Origin: Parasedimentitalea marina
Lineage (GTDB): Bacteria; Pseudomonadota; Alphaproteobacteria; Rhodobacterales; Rhodobacteraceae
DNA: 64,000 nt
Assembly (NCBI RefSeq): GCF_004006175.1
Contig: NZ_CP033219.1
Location: 1,302,001-1,366,000, forward strand
Direction of reading: 5' to 3'
Below, piece after piece: positions 47,089-58,197 of the stretch. Every line of letters begins with the position of its first letter. Within the stretch, counting starts at the first letter, position 1. The position numbers and the translations under genes are program-made. The notes under the pieces were generated by a model, which was not told the origin of the DNA, searched no databases, and was given only the letters and a program-made list of their open reading frames with translations.

Positions 47089-48387
47089 ATGCTGAATGAC
47101 CAGGACCGGATCTTTACCAATCTCTATGGTATGCATGATCGCTCGTTGAAGGGCGCGCAGGCACGGGGCCATTGGGATGGCACCGCGGCAATCCTTGCCA
47201 AGGGTCGGGATTGGATCGTTCAGTCGATGAAAGACTCAGGGCTTCGCGGCCGTGGCGGTGCGGGATTCCCCACCGGCCTGAAGTGGTCATTCATGCCCAA
47301 AGAAAGCGACGGTCGCCCGGCCTATCTGGTGATCAACGCCGATGAATCCGAGCCCGGCACTTGTAAAGACCGCGAGATCATGCGGCATGATCCGCACACG
47401 CTGATCGAGGGCGCGCTGATCGCCTCGTTCGCGATGAATGCCCATACCTGCTATATCTATATTCGCGGTGAATACATCCGCGAGAAAGAGGCGTTGCAAA
47501 ACGCCATCGACGAGGCCTATGCGGCGGGTCTGCTGGGTAAGAACGCTGCCAAATCCGGTTGGGACTTCGATCTGTTTCTGCACCACGGGGCAGGGGCCTA
47601 TATCTGCGGTGAAGAAACCGCATTGATCGAAAGCCTGGAAGGCAAAAAGGGCATGCCGCGGATGAAACCGCCATTCCCGGCGGGTGCGGGCCTGTATGGC
47701 TGCCCCTCGACAGTGAACAATGTTGAATCCATCGCCGTTGTGCCCACAATCCTGCGTCGTGGACCGGAATGGTTCAGCTCGTTTGGTCGTCCCAACAATG
47801 TTGGCACTAAACTGTTTGGCATTTCCGGCCACGTCAACAACCCCTGTGTGGTTGAAGAGGCCATGAGCATCTCGTTTGAAGAGCTGATCGAAAAGCACTG
47901 TGGCGGTATCAAAGGTGGTTGGGACAACCTGCTGGCGGTGATCCCCGGTGGCTCGTCCGTGCCCTGTGTGCGCGGTGAAAACATGCGCGACGCGATCATG
48001 GACTTTGACTATCTGCGCAACGATCTGGGCTCGGGCCTGGGGACGGCGGCTGTCATCGTGATGGACAAGAACACTGACATCATCAAAGCGATCTGGCGTC
48101 TGGCCAAATTCTATAAGCACGAAAGCTGTGGCCAATGTACCCCGTGTCGCGAAGGCACCGGCTGGATGATGCGGGTGATGGATCGTCTGGTCAAAGGTGA
48201 GGCCGAGCTGGAAGAGATCGATATGCTGTGGGATCTGACCAAGCAGGTCGAAGGTCACACCATTTGTGCACTGGGCGATGCCGCTGCATGGCCGATCCAG
48301 GGCCTGATCCGCAACTTCCGTGAAGAAATCGAAGACCGTATCAAGGCCAATAAGACCGGCCGTATGGGCGCGATGGCGGCGGAGTGA
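47089..48387 (+). CDS. nuoF: NADH-quinone oxidoreductase subunit F
   Basis: NuoF binds NADH, FMN and cluster N3. The 432-aa protein has [13 protein letters not shown] near 60-72, the NADH-binding segment with [14 protein letters not shown] near 175-190, and the cluster cysteines Cys347, Cys350, Cys353 and Cys393 ([16 protein letters not shown]). The length is as expected. The stop overlaps a possible GTG start of the lipoprotein gene that follows. Confidence 0.97.
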   Translation: MLNDQDRIFTNLYGMHDRSLKGAQARGHWDGTAAILAKGRDWIVQSMKDSGLRGRGGAGFPTGLKWSFMPKESDGRPAYLVINADESEPGTCKDREIMRHDPHTLIEGALIASFAMNAHTCYIYIRGEYIREKEALQNAIDEAYAAGLLGKNAAKSGWDFDLFLHHGAGAYICGEETALIESLEGKKGMPRMKPPFPAGAGLYGCPSTVNNVESIAVVPTILRRGPEWFSSFGRPNNVGTKLFGISGHVNNPCVVEEAMSISFEELIEKHCGGIKGGWDNLLAVIPGGSSVPCVRGENMRDAIMDFDYLRNDLGSGLGTAAVIVMDKNTDIIKAIWRLAKFYKHESCGQCTPCREGTGWMMRVMDRLVKGEAELEEIDMLWDLTKQVEGHTICALGDAAAWPIQGLIRNFREEIEDRIKANKTGRMGAMAAE

Positions 48388-48395
48388 GCGGGATC

Positions 48396-48761
48396 ATGGG
48401 CTTGAAGAATTCTGGTAAAATTATCCTGTCGGTTGCCTTGGTGCTGAGCACTGTGGCGCTGGCAGGCTGTGACAGCGCCAAAAAGAAGCGGCCCACTTAC
48501 GATGGTGTTCCATTCAAGATCAAGACCAAGCCGGTGGACAAGAAAGTCTCGCGGGCGAACTTTATTGTTCAGGTCCTCGATGCGAACCAATCGCTTGACG
48601 GCGCCCGTTTGGCCGCCGCGCATGCGGGGGTTAGCTATTGCTTAAGTGAGGCCGGGTACGGCACCTCGGATATCACGTGGGATGTAAACCCGCGCGACCC
48701 CGAGGCACAGCTTCGGCTGGTCGATGGTACTGCGGTGTTCCAGGGAACATGCGCATCATGA
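48396..48761 (+). CDS. Small lipoprotein in nuo operon
   Basis: The 121-aa protein has a signal ending in the lipobox LAGC near residue 24, a basic SAKKKRP segment after it, and a C-terminal domain with two cysteines (VSYCLSEAGYG and FQGTCAS). The pattern of a helix with a Cys followed by beta strands (DITWDVNP, LRLVDGTAVF) is seen in other uncharacterised Rhodobacteraceae lipoproteins of this operon. ATG 48396 is used; GTG 48384 overlaps the nuoF stop (GTGA) and is also possible. The function is unknown. Confidence 0.65.
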   Translation: MGLKNSGKIILSVALVLSTVALAGCDSAKKKRPTYDGVPFKIKTKPVDKKVSRANFIVQVLDANQSLDGARLAAAHAGVSYCLSEAGYGTSDITWDVNPRDPEAQLRLVDGTAVFQGTCAS

Positions 48762-48859
48762 GCGGATTAACGGCATATCAGGGCCTGCGCGACACGCTGC
48801 TATTGAATAGCGGCGCCAGCGTTGCGTGTGATGGGGGCTCCAGTATCCAGGAGAAGACC

Positions 48860-49267
48860 ATGACTCGTAGTTTGATCACCGCCGTTGCTTTGTGTGTTTC
48901 AACCCTGCCGCTGCAGGCTGCCGCTAAACCCAGTCTGCGCGATGTGCCGCAAGTTGAGAACATTATTTTTGTCGCCGCCATTGCCCATGAGGTCAGTGAA
49001 TACTGCCACAGCATCAAGGCGCGCCGGATGAAGGCGCTGGGGATGGCGTGGGAGTTGCGGTCTCAGGCTAATGACCTGGGATATTCAGACGCCGAAATCC
49101 GCGCTCACGTGGAATCGGACAGTGAAAAGGCGCGGATGCGTGCCAAGGGTGAGCGGTATCTCAAGGCCAATGGCGTTGACTACGGCACCCCTGAAACCTT
49201 CTGCGTGTTTGGACTCGCGGAAATTGAAAAATCCAGCGCGATTGGCGCGCTACTGAGGGCGAAATAG
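48860..49267 (+). CDS. DUF5333 family secreted protein in nuo operon
   Basis: The 135-aa protein begins with a signal peptide ([21 protein letters not shown]) followed by a helical domain with two cysteines ([10 protein letters not shown] and ETFCVFGL). It matches DUF5333, a Rhodobacteraceae family found between nuoF and nuoG. ATG 48860 is preferred because CAGGAGAAG lies upstream and the signal peptide starts there. An ATG at 48758, which overlaps the previous stop, would add 34 residues. Function unknown; periplasmic localisation does not match the cytoplasmic arm encoded around it. Confidence 0.75.
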   Translation: MTRSLITAVALCVSTLPLQAAAKPSLRDVPQVENIIFVAAIAHEVSEYCHSIKARRMKALGMAWELRSQANDLGYSDAEIRAHVESDSEKARMRAKGERYLKANGVDYGTPETFCVFGLAEIEKSSAIGALLRAK

Positions 49268-49269
49268 AC

Positions 49270-51288
49270 ATGTCTGACCTGCGCAAGATCAACATTGATG
49301 GTACAGAGATCGAAGTGGACGGGGCAATGACCCTGATCCAGGCCTGTGAAGAGGCTGGGGTCGAGATCCCTCGGTTTTGTTACCACGAACGTCTGACCAT
49401 TGCCGGCAACTGCCGTATGTGTCTGGTCGAGGTTGTCGGCGGGCCGCCAAAACCTGCGGCCTCTTGTGCTATGCAGGTGCGTGATCTGCGCCCCGGCCCC
49501 GAAGGTCAGCCGCCGGTTGTGAAGACCAATTCGCCAATGGTCAAAAAGGCCCGCGAAGGTGTGATGGAATTCATGCTGATCAACCACCCGCTGGATTGCC
49601 CGATCTGTGATCAGGGTGGCGAGTGTGACTTGCAGGATCAGGCGATGGCCTATGGCATTTCGGACAGCCGCTTCAAAGAGCAAAAACGTATTGTGGACGA
49701 TCTTGACCTTGGCCCGCTGGTCTCGACTACAATGACACGCTGCATCAGTTGTACCCGCTGCGTGCGGTTTACCTCGGAAGTGGCCGGCATCACCCAAATG
49801 GGCCAAACCGGTCGTGGTGAAGACGCCGAGATCGTCAGCTATCTGAACGAAACGTTGGACAGCAACCTGCAGGGCAACATCATTGACCTGTGCCCAGTTG
49901 GCGCGCTGACCTCCAAGCCTTATGCCTTTACCGCTCGTCCATGGGAGCTGACAAAGACCGAAACCATCGACGTGATGGATGCTTTGGGCTCGAACATCCG
50001 GGTGGACACCAAGGGCCGCGAAGTCATGCGCATTATGCCGCGCAACAATGATGGCGTGAACGAAGAGTGGATTTCTGACAAAACGCGTTTCGTCTGGGAT
50101 GGGCTGCGTCGTCAGCGTTTGGATCGCCCATATATCCGCGAAAACGGCAAGCTGCACCCGGCAACCTGGGGCGAGGCGCTTAGCAAGGCTGCCGAAGCCA
50201 TGAAGGGTAAGAAAGTTGCGGGCCTGATCGGTGATCTGGTTCCGGTCGAGGCTGCATTTGCGCTGAAACAACTGGTGACCGGACTGGGTGGCAAAGTTGA
50301 ATGTCGGACTGACAATGCGCGCCTGCCGCTGGATAACCGCGCGGCCTACGTAGGAACGGCGACGATTGAAGATATCGAGGATGCCAAAGCGATCATGTTG
50401 ATCGGTACCGATCCACGTAGTGAATCTCCGGTACTGAACGCCCGCATCCGCAAGGCTTGGTCCAAAGGCGCCAACATCGGACTGATTGGTCAGCCGGTTG
50501 ATTTGACATTCGAATATGCTCACCTGGGCACCGACCGTGCTGCTTTGGCAGACTTGCTGAAAGGTGGCCACGAGGGCGCATTGGGCAAGGACACTTTAGT
50601 CATCGTTGGGCAGGGTGCCCTGCGTGAGGCTGATGGTCTTGCGGTTCTGGCACATGCACAGAAATTTGCCGAGATGACGGAATCCAAACTTCTGGTTCTG
50701 CACACCGCAGCATCGCGTGTTGGTGCGATGGACGTCGGTGCTACAACACTGGGCGGCATGGAAGCGGCTCTCGAAGGGGCCGAGGTGATATATAATCTTG
50801 GCGCTGATGAGGTCGAGATCGATGCCGGTGCTTTTGTGATCTATCAGGGCTCACACGGTGACCGCGGTGCACACCGCGCCGATATCGTTCTGCCGGGGGC
50901 GGCCTATACCGAAGAAAATGGCTTGTTCGTCAACACCGAGGGTCGCCCTCAACTGGCGATGCGGGCTGGGTTTGCACCGGGTGAAGCCAAGGAAAACTGG
51001 GCCATCCTGCGCGCGCTGAGCGCCGAACTGGATGCCGCGCTTGCATATGACTCACTAGCGCAATTGCGCACCGCATTGATTGGCGAGGTTCCCCACCTGG
51101 CCAAGATCGACCAGGTGCCGACTAACGAAGGTGAGGCGCTGGAGATGGGTCCTTTGGGCAAAGCTGCCTTCCTGTCTGTGATCAGTGATTTCTACCTAAC
51201 CAACCCAATCACCCGCGCGTCCGAAGTGATGGCTGAACTGTCAGCCAACGCAAAGGCACGCGGCGAAGAAAAGATCGCGGCCGAGTGA
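49270..51288 (+). CDS. nuoG: NADH-quinone oxidoreductase subunit G
   Basis: NuoG is the largest peripheral-arm subunit. The 672-aa protein has the [2Fe-2S] N1b site (Cys37, Cys48, Cys51, Cys66), the His-ligated cluster N5 (His106, Cys110, Cys113, Cys119) and N4 (Cys158, Cys161, Cys164 plus the Cys in DLCPVGAL). A molybdopterin-oxidoreductase-like domain without cofactor follows. The length matches the mitochondrial 75-kDa type, without the longer E. coli tail. The stop overlaps the next gene (GTGA). Confidence 0.97.
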   Translation: MSDLRKINIDGTEIEVDGAMTLIQACEEAGVEIPRFCYHERLTIAGNCRMCLVEVVGGPPKPAASCAMQVRDLRPGPEGQPPVVKTNSPMVKKAREGVMEFMLINHPLDCPICDQGGECDLQDQAMAYGISDSRFKEQKRIVDDLDLGPLVSTTMTRCISCTRCVRFTSEVAGITQMGQTGRGEDAEIVSYLNETLDSNLQGNIIDLCPVGALTSKPYAFTARPWELTKTETIDVMDALGSNIRVDTKGREVMRIMPRNNDGVNEEWISDKTRFVWDGLRRQRLDRPYIRENGKLHPATWGEALSKAAEAMKGKKVAGLIGDLVPVEAAFALKQLVTGLGGKVECRTDNARLPLDNRAAYVGTATIEDIEDAKAIMLIGTDPRSESPVLNARIRKAWSKGANIGLIGQPVDLTFEYAHLGTDRAALADLLKGGHEGALGKDTLVIVGQGALREADGLAVLAHAQKFAEMTESKLLVLHTAASRVGAMDVGATTLGGMEAALEGAEVIYNLGADEVEIDAGAFVIYQGSHGDRGAHRADIVLPGAAYTEENGLFVNTEGRPQLAMRAGFAPGEAKENWAILRALSAELDAALAYDSLAQLRTALIGEVPHLAKIDQVPTNEGEALEMGPLGKAAFLSVISDFYLTNPITRASEVMAELSANAKARGEEKIAAE

Positions 51289-51671
51289 TCCGCGCTGCTC
51301 TCATATCTCCCTTTCTGCTGGCTGGCTGTACGCCGACGTCTGCAGATCAGGCTGCCGGCGTCTCGCCGGTCTATCAGGGTGTCAAAACCAGCCTGCTTGA
51401 GGGGGATCTGGTGCAATTTAACGTGTCAATGACCGGCGCCCGCAAGGCGCAGGATGTTGATAACTATGCTGAATGCGCTGCCGCGCAGTACGCCTTGATC
51501 CGAGGATACGGGTTTGCACGGCATTTGCGCACAAATTTGAACCGAGAGGGTGGCGTTTGGACGGCTGATGCTGTCTACACCATCTCGCCCTCCCTACCGC
51601 GCGGTCTGCGCACCATCGACGCTGAAGTCGTGGTCGCGGATTGTGAGGCAAACGGAATACCCACGGTGTGA
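51285..51671 (+). CDS. Second small lipoprotein in nuo operon
   Basis: The 128-aa protein has a short signal with lipobox LAGC (Cys15), then a domain with [20 protein letters not shown] and a C-terminal strand pair ending [10 protein letters not shown]; two cysteines outside the lipobox may form a disulfide. GTG 51285 overlaps the nuoG stop by 4 bases and directly gives the lipoprotein signal, so it is the likely start. It resembles nothing I can name. nuoH starts 6 bases downstream. Confidence 0.65.
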   Translation: MIRAALISPFLLAGCTPTSADQAAGVSPVYQGVKTSLLEGDLVQFNVSMTGARKAQDVDNYAECAAAQYALIRGYGFARHLRTNLNREGGVWTADAVYTISPSLPRGLRTIDAEVVVADCEANGIPTV

Positions 51672-51677
51672 GGACCA

Positions 51678-52715
51678 ATGGCTGAATTCTTGACCACTCC
51701 ATTCGGAACCTTTGTTCTGATATTGGCGCAGGTGCTGGCAGTTGTCGCATTTGTAATGATCTCTTTGTTGTTCCTTGTGTACGGCGACCGGAAAATTTGG
51801 GCGGCGGTGCAGATGCGCCGTGGTCCAAACGTTGTGGGGGTCTTTGGCCTGTTGCAGTCGGTGGCAGATGCGCTGAAATATCTGGTCAAAGAGATCGTAA
51901 TCCCGGCGGGCGCTGACCGCGCCGTATTTGTGCTGGCACCTTTGACCAGCTTTGTGCTGTCGATGATCGCCTGGGCGGTGATCCCGTTCAACGACGGTTG
52001 GGTTTTAAGTGACCTGAACGTTGCCGTGCTCTATGTCTTTGCGGTTTCCTCGCTGGAGGTCTACGGCGTGATCATGGGCGGATGGGCTTCGAACTCGAAA
52101 TACCCGTTCCTTGGCAGCTTGCGTTCTGCGGCGCAGATGATTTCATACGAGGTTTCCATTGGCCTGATCATCGTCGGTGTGATCATTTCCACCGGATCGC
52201 TGAACTTTGGTGACATTGTGCGCGCACAGGACGGCGATCTGGGCCTGTTCAATTGGTACTGGCTGCCGCACTTCCCGATGGTGTTCCTGTTCTTCATCTC
52301 GGCGCTGGCAGAAACCAACCGTCCACCGTTCGATCTGCCCGAAGCGGAGAGCGAACTGGTTGCCGGTTATCAGGTCGAATACTCGGCCACCATGTTCCTG
52401 CTGTTCATGGCTGGTGAATACATCGCGATCTTCCTGATGTGCGCGCTGATGTCGCTGCTGTTCTTTGGAGGCTGGCTGTCGCCAATCCCGGGTCTGCCCG
52501 ACGGCGTGCTGTGGATGGTTGGCAAGATGGCGTTCTTCTTCTTCTTGATCGCCATGGTCAAGGCCATCACCCCGCGCTACCGCTATGACCAGTTGATGCG
52601 TCTGGGTTGGAAAGTCTTCCTGCCATTCTCGCTGGCATGGGTGGTCTTCGTGGCCTTCGCTACAAAATTCGCATGGTTCGGTGGCCTGTTTGTCCGCTAC
52701 ACGGTAGGAGGCTGA
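51678..52715 (+). CDS. nuoH: NADH-quinone oxidoreductase subunit H
   Basis: NuoH joins the two arms and lines the entrance to the quinone channel. The 345-aa membrane protein has about eight helices, with conserved cytoplasmic loops [19 protein letters not shown] near 35-53 and [23 protein letters not shown] near 210-233. The C-terminal part [17 protein letters not shown] is also typical. ATG 51678 follows GAGGACCA. nuoI follows after one base. Confidence 0.96.
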   Translation: MAEFLTTPFGTFVLILAQVLAVVAFVMISLLFLVYGDRKIWAAVQMRRGPNVVGVFGLLQSVADALKYLVKEIVIPAGADRAVFVLAPLTSFVLSMIAWAVIPFNDGWVLSDLNVAVLYVFAVSSLEVYGVIMGGWASNSKYPFLGSLRSAAQMISYEVSIGLIIVGVIISTGSLNFGDIVRAQDGDLGLFNWYWLPHFPMVFLFFISALAETNRPPFDLPEAESELVAGYQVEYSATMFLLFMAGEYIAIFLMCALMSLLFFGGWLSPIPGLPDGVLWMVGKMAFFFFLIAMVKAITPRYRYDQLMRLGWKVFLPFSLAWVVFVAFATKFAWFGGLFVRYTVGG

Positions 52716-52716
52716 T

Positions 52717-53211
52717 ATGACTCAGATCGATTACACCCGCGCCGCCAAATACTTCCTGCTGCAGGATTTCTGGGTTGGCTTCAAACTGGGGTTCAAATAC
52801 TTCTTTGCTCCCAAGGCGACGCTGAACTACCCGCACGAAAAGGGTCCACTGAGCCCACGGTTCCGTGGCGAACATGCGCTGCGCCGCTATCCCGATGGCG
52901 AGGAACGCTGTATTGCCTGTAAACTGTGTGAGGCAGTGTGCCCGGCACAGGCGATCACTATTGATGCGGAACCCCGCGATGATGGCACCCGCCGTACCAC
53001 GCGCTATGACATCGACATGACCAAATGCATCTACTGCGGCTTCTGCCAAGAGGCCTGCCCGGTGGATGCGATTGTCGAAGGCCCGAACTTTGAATTCTCG
53101 ACCGAAACCCGCGAAGAGCTGTTCTATGACAAGGAAAAGCTTCTGTCGAATGGTGAACGCTGGGAAGCCGAGATTGCGCGCAACCTGGAACTGGATGCGC
53201 CCTACCGATGA
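52717..53211 (+). CDS. nuoI: NADH-quinone oxidoreductase subunit I
   Basis: The 164-aa subunit carries clusters N6a and N6b in two ferredoxin motifs: Cys65, Cys68, Cys71, Cys75 ([12 protein letters not shown]) and Cys104, Cys107, Cys110, Cys114 ([12 protein letters not shown]). An amphipathic N-terminal helix lies on the membrane. ATG 52717 has TAGGAGG upstream. The stop overlaps the CMD-family gene by 4 bases. Confidence 0.97.
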   Translation: MTQIDYTRAAKYFLLQDFWVGFKLGFKYFFAPKATLNYPHEKGPLSPRFRGEHALRRYPDGEERCIACKLCEAVCPAQAITIDAEPRDDGTRRTTRYDIDMTKCIYCGFCQEACPVDAIVEGPNFEFSTETREELFYDKEKLLSNGERWEAEIARNLELDAPYR

Positions 53212-53615
53212 GCGATCCGAAAAACCCCTTTGAGGCCATGATGGCCCAGGCCCAAGAGATGGCAAAGGCGCTGAACCCAGCGCTTGGCGATGTCTCTGCC
53301 AAAGGGTTTGAAGCGATGTGGCCCACCATGCCCAAAGAGGCGATGGAAATGATGTTTGGTAAATCCGCTAATCCGGATGGGCTGGACGCCAAGACCCGGC
53401 TGCTGCTGACGTTGGCCGGGCTGACATGCCAAGGGGCGCAGGCCGATGCTGCCTTGCGCCAAACCGTACGCCACGCCCTTGCGGCGGGTGCCAAGAAACA
53501 AGAGATCGTTGAAACGATCGGACAGATGTCAGTCTTTGCTGGCATCCCGGCCATGACCAAGGCGCTAGAAACCGCGCAAGAGGTCCTGGACGCACAAGGG
53601 GACGATGAGTCATGA
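53208..53615 (+). CDS. Carboxymuconolactone decarboxylase-family protein in nuo operon
   Basis: The 135-aa helical protein has the CMD-like core [16 protein letters not shown] followed by helices [45 protein letters not shown]. The AhpD CXXC pair is absent; only one Cys (Cys73) is present, so peroxidatic or disulfide chemistry of the AhpD type is unlikely. It overlaps nuoI and nuoJ by 4 bases on each side (ATGA twice), so its translation is tightly coupled. Its role in complex I is unknown; this is not one of the 14 core subunits. Confidence 0.75.
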   Translation: MSDPKNPFEAMMAQAQEMAKALNPALGDVSAKGFEAMWPTMPKEAMEMMFGKSANPDGLDAKTRLLLTLAGLTCQGAQADAALRQTVRHALAAGAKKQEIVETIGQMSVFAGIPAMTKALETAQEVLDAQGDDES

Positions 53616-54214
53616 GCGTGTTTGCCTTTTACCTCTTCGCCATAAGCGCCATCACCGGCGGGCTGTTCACTGTGATCAGCCGCCAACCGGTGCATTCGGT
53701 GCTGTGGCTGATCCTGGCCTTCCTGTCATCGGCAGGGCTGTTTGTTCTGCTGGGAGCCGAGTTTGTCGCCATGTTGCTGGTGATCGTCTACGTGGGCGCA
53801 GTCATGGTGCTGTTCCTGTTTGTGGTGATGATGCTGGATGTAGACTTTGCCGAGCTAAAGGCCGAGATGGCCAAGTTCATGCCGCTGGCCCTGTTGATCG
53901 GTCTGGTCATTCTGATGCAGCTGGTCATGGCCTACGGTGCTTGGGAGAGCGCACATGGGGCAGCTGACCTGCTGGCCAATCCAATTACCGCAGAACACCA
54001 CAACACCGAGGCCCTGGGCCTTATCCTTTATGATCAATACTTCCTTCTGTTCCAACTGGCGGGTCTGATCCTGCTGGTCGCCATGATCGGTGCTATCGTG
54101 CTGACCCTGCGCCATCGCAAGGACGTCAAGCGTCAGGATATCCTGGCCCAGATGTTCCGCGATCCGGCTGAGGCAATGGAACTGAAAGACGTGAAACCGG
54201 GGCAGGGGCTTTAA
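53612..54214 (+). CDS. nuoJ: NADH-quinone oxidoreductase subunit J
   Basis: The 200-aa membrane subunit has five helices, with the conserved third helix region [31 protein letters not shown] (residues about 47-77), including the glycine/tyrosine pi-bulge important for proton gating. The polar C-terminal tail is typical. ATG 53612 overlaps the CMD gene stop. nuoK follows 4 bases later. Confidence 0.95.
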   Translation: MSVFAFYLFAISAITGGLFTVISRQPVHSVLWLILAFLSSAGLFVLLGAEFVAMLLVIVYVGAVMVLFLFVVMMLDVDFAELKAEMAKFMPLALLIGLVILMQLVMAYGAWESAHGAADLLANPITAEHHNTEALGLILYDQYFLLFQLAGLILLVAMIGAIVLTLRHRKDVKRQDILAQMFRDPAEAMELKDVKPGQGL

Positions 54215-54218
54215 TCCA

Positions 54219-54524
54219 ATGATTGGTATTGAACATTATCTAACCGTCGCGGCGACCATGTTCGTCATCGGCATCTTCGGGCTCTTTTTGAACCGTAAGA
54301 ACGTGATCACCCTGTTGATGAGCATCGAACTGATGCTGCTGGCAGTGAACATCAACCTTGTGGCGTTCTCTAGCTTCCTGGGCGATCTGGTGGGGCAGGT
54401 GTTTACCCTGTTCGTGCTGACCGTTGCCGCCGCCGAGGCCTCTATTGGTCTGGCGATCCTGGTTTGCTTCTTCCGCAACCGTGGAACAATCGATGTCGAA
54501 GACATCAGCGTGATGAAGGGCTAA
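54219..54524 (+). CDS. nuoK: NADH-quinone oxidoreductase subunit K
   Basis: The 101-aa protein has three helices and the conserved membrane glutamates in [13 protein letters not shown] (Glu near 36) and [13 protein letters not shown] (Glu near 71), which belong to the proton pathway. Length and position between nuoJ and nuoL are standard. Confidence 0.96.
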   Translation: MIGIEHYLTVAATMFVIGIFGLFLNRKNVITLLMSIELMLLAVNINLVAFSSFLGDLVGQVFTLFVLTVAAAEASIGLAILVCFFRNRGTIDVEDISVMKG

Positions 54525-54530
54525 GACATC

Positions 54531-56633
54531 ATGGAAACCATCCTCCTCTTTGCCCCGCTCATCGGGTCTATACTCTGCGGGTTCGGGTATAAATACATCG
54601 GCGAGAAAGCCGCGATGTGGACAGCAACCGGTATGCTGTTCCTGTCGGCCTTGCTGTCGTGGGTTTCATTCCTGACCTTTGACGGTGTCACCCAGCATAT
54701 CGAAGTGCTGCGCTGGATCGAAAGTGGTTCGCTGTCGACCTCCTGGGGCATCCGTCTGGACCGGTTGACCACCATCATGCTGATCGTGATCACCACGGTG
54801 TCCTCGCTGGTTCACCTGTACTCGTTTGGTTACATGAACAAAGACCCGCAGTGGAAAGAAGGCGAAAGCTATAAGCCGCGCTTCTTTGCCTATCTGTCGT
54901 TCTTTACCTTCGCTATGCTGATGCTGGTGACATCCGACAACCTGGTTCAGATGTTCTTTGGCTGGGAAGGCGTGGGCGTTGCCTCGTACCTGCTGATCGG
55001 TTTCTACTACCGCAAGCCCACGGCCAATGCCGCCGCGATGAAGGCCTTTGTAGTCAACCGTGTTGGTGACTTTGGCTTTGCACTGGGTATTTTTGGTCTG
55101 TTCATGCTGACCGACAGCATCAATCTGAACGATGTGTTTGCTGCTGCGCCTAAACTGGCCGAGACAGAACTGACGTTCCTGTGGACCGAATGGAACGCCG
55201 CCAATCTGCTGGCCTTCTTGTTGTTTGTTGGTGCGATGGGCAAATCAGCTCAGCTGTTCCTGCACACCTGGCTGCCGGACGCGATGGAAGGCCCGACACC
55301 TGTGTCGGCGCTGATCCACGCGGCAACCATGGTTACCGCCGGTGTCTTTCTGGTCTGCCGCATGTCGCCATTGATGGAGTTCGCACCAGAAGCAATGGCC
55401 TTTGTCACTGTAGTTGGTGCCTCGACTGCGTTCTTTGCTGCGACCGTGGGTCTGGTTCAGACCGACATCAAGCGCGTCATTGCGTATTCAACCTGTTCGC
55501 AGCTGGGCTATATGTTCGTTGCCGCGGGTGTCGGTATGTATTCCGCCGCAATGTTCCACCTGCTCACACACGCGTTCTTTAAGGCGCTGTTGTTCCTTGG
55601 GGCTGGATCGGTCATCAACGCGATGCACCACGAGCAGGAAATGACCGAATACGGTGGTCTGCGCAAAAAGATTCCCTTCACGTTCTGGTCGATGATGATC
55701 GGTACGCTGGCTATCACCGGTGTTGGCATTCCGCTGACCCACATTGGTTTTGCCGGCTTCCTGTCCAAAGATGCAATCATCGAGAGCGCCTATGCGGGTG
55801 GCTCGGGCTATGGGTTCTGGATGCTGGTAATTGCTGCTGCAATGACCTCGTTCTATTCATGGCGCCTGATGTTCCTGACCTTCTTTGGCAAACCGCGCGG
55901 TGACAAGCACACCCATGATCACGCCCATGAAAGCCCGATCACCATGCTGATCCCGCTTGGCGTTTTGTCCGTCGGCGCGGTTCTGGCTGGCATGCTGTGG
56001 TATGGCTCATTCTTTGGTCACGCTGATCAGGTTGGCAAATTCTACGGTATCCCGGTTGCCGAGGCTTCGGCGCATGGCGAAGTGACTGCAGATGCGGGTC
56101 ATGGCGAAGAAGTTGCGGATGCCGGACATGGTGAACCTGCTGCTGCGGGCGAGCACCACTATGTGTTTGCTGGCAAACCGGGTGAGGGCGGTCTTTACAT
56201 TGGGGCCGGCAACACAGTTCTGGACGACGCACATGCGGCTCCGGCCTGGGTAAAGGTCTCGCCCTTTATCGCTATGCTGGGTGGCCTGTTAATGGCGATT
56301 TGGTTCTACATCATCAACCCGTCGCTGCCCGGTCGTTTGGCCACAGCGCAGAAGCCGCTGTATCTGTTCTTTAAGAACAAGTGGTACTTTGACGAGCTGT
56401 ATGACGCGATTTTCGTGAAGCCTGCGTTGGCATTGGGTCGTTTCCTGTGGAAACGCGGAGATGGCGCGGCGATTGACGGCTTCCTGAACGGCGTAGCTAT
56501 GGGCATTGTTCCCTTCTTCACCCGTCTGGCCGGACGCGCACAAACGGGTTTCATCTTTACTTATGCCTTCTGGATGGTGCTGGGAATTGTCGCCCTTGTC
56601 ACCTGGATGTCGATCGGCGGAGGAGTCCACTGA
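54531..56633 (+). CDS. nuoL: NADH-quinone oxidoreductase subunit L
   Basis: NuoL is the distal antiporter-like proton pump with the long lateral helix. The 700-aa protein has the antiporter motifs [17 protein letters not shown] near 143, the [23 protein letters not shown] stretch near 250 (conserved Lys nearby in MGKSAQL) and [14 protein letters not shown] near 345. It is longer than E. coli NuoL (613 aa). Part of the difference is a His/Ala/Gly-rich loop (residues about 510-545) with repeated AGHGE units, near [12 protein letters not shown] 54531; the stop shares a base with the nuoM start. Confidence 0.96.
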   Translation: METILLFAPLIGSILCGFGYKYIGEKAAMWTATGMLFLSALLSWVSFLTFDGVTQHIEVLRWIESGSLSTSWGIRLDRLTTIMLIVITTVSSLVHLYSFGYMNKDPQWKEGESYKPRFFAYLSFFTFAMLMLVTSDNLVQMFFGWEGVGVASYLLIGFYYRKPTANAAAMKAFVVNRVGDFGFALGIFGLFMLTDSINLNDVFAAAPKLAETELTFLWTEWNAANLLAFLLFVGAMGKSAQLFLHTWLPDAMEGPTPVSALIHAATMVTAGVFLVCRMSPLMEFAPEAMAFVTVVGASTAFFAATVGLVQTDIKRVIAYSTCSQLGYMFVAAGVGMYSAAMFHLLTHAFFKALLFLGAGSVINAMHHEQEMTEYGGLRKKIPFTFWSMMIGTLAITGVGIPLTHIGFAGFLSKDAIIESAYAGGSGYGFWMLVIAAAMTSFYSWRLMFLTFFGKPRGDKHTHDHAHESPITMLIPLGVLSVGAVLAGMLWYGSFFGHADQVGKFYGIPVAEASAHGEVTADAGHGEEVADAGHGEPAAAGEHHYVFAGKPGEGGLYIGAGNTVLDDAHAAPAWVKVSPFIAMLGGLLMAIWFYIINPSLPGRLATAQKPLYLFFKNKWYFDELYDAIFVKPALALGRFLWKRGDGAAIDGFLNGVAMGIVPFFTRLAGRAQTGFIFTYAFWMVLGIVALVTWMSIGGGVH

Positions 56634-58183
56634 TGGACAGTCATCTCTTATCAATTGTCACCTTTATCCCAGCAGTGGCGGCGGGCATTCTTGCCCTGTT
56701 TCTGCGGGGCGAGGATGAAGCGGCACAACGCAATGCCAAATGGCTTGCGCTGATTGCAACCAGCGCCACCTTCCTAGTCAGCCTGGGGATCTACTTTGAG
56801 TTCGATCCGGCCAACACCGGCTTTCAGTTCGTATATGAGCGGGAATGGCTGCTGGGCCTGAAATACAAAATGGGCGTCGACGGAATTTCGGTTCTGTTTG
56901 TGATGCTGACCACATTTGTGATGCCACTGACCATTCTTGCCAGCTGGAATGTTACCAACCGCGTCAAGGAATACATGATTGCGTTCCTGCTGTTGGAAAC
57001 CCTGATGCTGGGTGTCTTCATGGCGCTGGATCTGGTGTTGTTCTACCTGTTCTTCGAGGCAGGCCTGATCCCGATGTTCCTGATCATTGGCATCTGGGGA
57101 GGCAAAGAGCGGATCTACGCCAGCTTCAAGTTCTTCCTTTATACCTTCCTCGGCTCGGTCTTGATGCTGGTGGCGATGGTTGCAATGTTTGCGGATGCCG
57201 GAACCACCGACATCGAAACACTGATGACCCATACGTTTGCATCGAACAGCTTTGAGATTTTGGGCGTTCAGATCGTCGGCGGCATGCAGACACTGATGTT
57301 CCTTGCCTTCTTTGCCTCGTTTGCAGTGAAAATGCCAATGTGGCCGGTTCACACCTGGTTGCCTGACGCGCACGTTCAGGCGCCGACCGCTGGTTCGGTT
57401 GTTCTGGCGGCGATCCTGTTGAAAATGGGCGGCTACGGCTTTCTGCGGTTCAGCCTGCCGATGTTCCCTGTCGGGTCCGAAGTGATGAGCGGCATGGTGC
57501 TGTGGATGTCGGCCATTGCCATCGTCTATACCTCGCTGGTGGCGCTGGTGCAGGACGACATGAAAAAGTTGATCGCCTATTCATCCGTTGCGCATATGGG
57601 CTTTGTGACCATGGGTATCTTTGCTGGCAACCAGCAGGGCATCGATGGCGCGATCTTTCAGATGCTCAGCCACGGCTTTATATCCGCAGCTTTGTTCTTG
57701 ATCGTTGGAGTTATCTATGACCGGATGCACACCCGTGAGATCAGCGCCTATGGTGGTCTGGTTGTCCGGATGCCTGCCTATGCGCTGGTCTTCATGTTCT
57801 TCACCATGGGGAACGTCGGCCTGCCGGGCACATCCGGCTTTGTGGGCGAATTCCTGACACTGATGGGTGCGTTCCAGAAAAACACCTGGGTGGCCGCCGT
57901 CGCAACTTCCGGTGTGATCTTCTCGGCGTGTTATGCCCTGTGGCTGTATCGTCGGGTGGTATTTGGCGACATGATCAAAGCAGGACTTAAGACCATGTCT
58001 GACATGTCGATGCGCGAGCGGGTGATCTTTGCACCGCTGGTGGTGATGACTATTCTGCTGGGTGTCTACCCAGCGCTGGTCACCGATATCATCGGCCCGT
58101 CAACCGAGGCGCTGGTCGCCAATTTCAATCATTCTCTGGCCGCTGCGGATTTGTCCGCAGTTTCCCAGACTGCGTCGCACTAA
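56633..58183 (+). CDS. nuoM: NADH-quinone oxidoreductase subunit M
   Basis: The 516-aa antiporter-like subunit has about 14 helices. Conserved segments are [18 protein letters not shown] (key Glu near 142), [25 protein letters not shown] near 235 (key Lys) and [17 protein letters not shown] near 310. It translocates protons next to NuoL. The ATG overlaps the nuoL stop (TGATG). Confidence 0.96.
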   Translation: MDSHLLSIVTFIPAVAAGILALFLRGEDEAAQRNAKWLALIATSATFLVSLGIYFEFDPANTGFQFVYEREWLLGLKYKMGVDGISVLFVMLTTFVMPLTILASWNVTNRVKEYMIAFLLLETLMLGVFMALDLVLFYLFFEAGLIPMFLIIGIWGGKERIYASFKFFLYTFLGSVLMLVAMVAMFADAGTTDIETLMTHTFASNSFEILGVQIVGGMQTLMFLAFFASFAVKMPMWPVHTWLPDAHVQAPTAGSVVLAAILLKMGGYGFLRFSLPMFPVGSEVMSGMVLWMSAIAIVYTSLVALVQDDMKKLIAYSSVAHMGFVTMGIFAGNQQGIDGAIFQMLSHGFISAALFLIVGVIYDRMHTREISAYGGLVVRMPAYALVFMFFTMGNVGLPGTSGFVGEFLTLMGAFQKNTWVAAVATSGVIFSACYALWLYRRVVFGDMIKAGLKTMSDMSMRERVIFAPLVVMTILLGVYPALVTDIIGPSTEALVANFNHSLAAADLSAVSQTASH

Positions 58184-58197
58184 GGGGGCCCGGGTAG

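Noticed and set aside
48758..48859. N-terminal extension of the DUF5333 protein from an ATG overlapping the preceding stop
   Set aside because: It would bury the signal peptide 34 residues inside; a ribosome site and signal start favour 48860.
47287..50571. 323- and 463-codon frames antisense to nuoF and nuoG
   Set aside because: Long because of GC-rich codon structure; complex I motifs on plus are complete.
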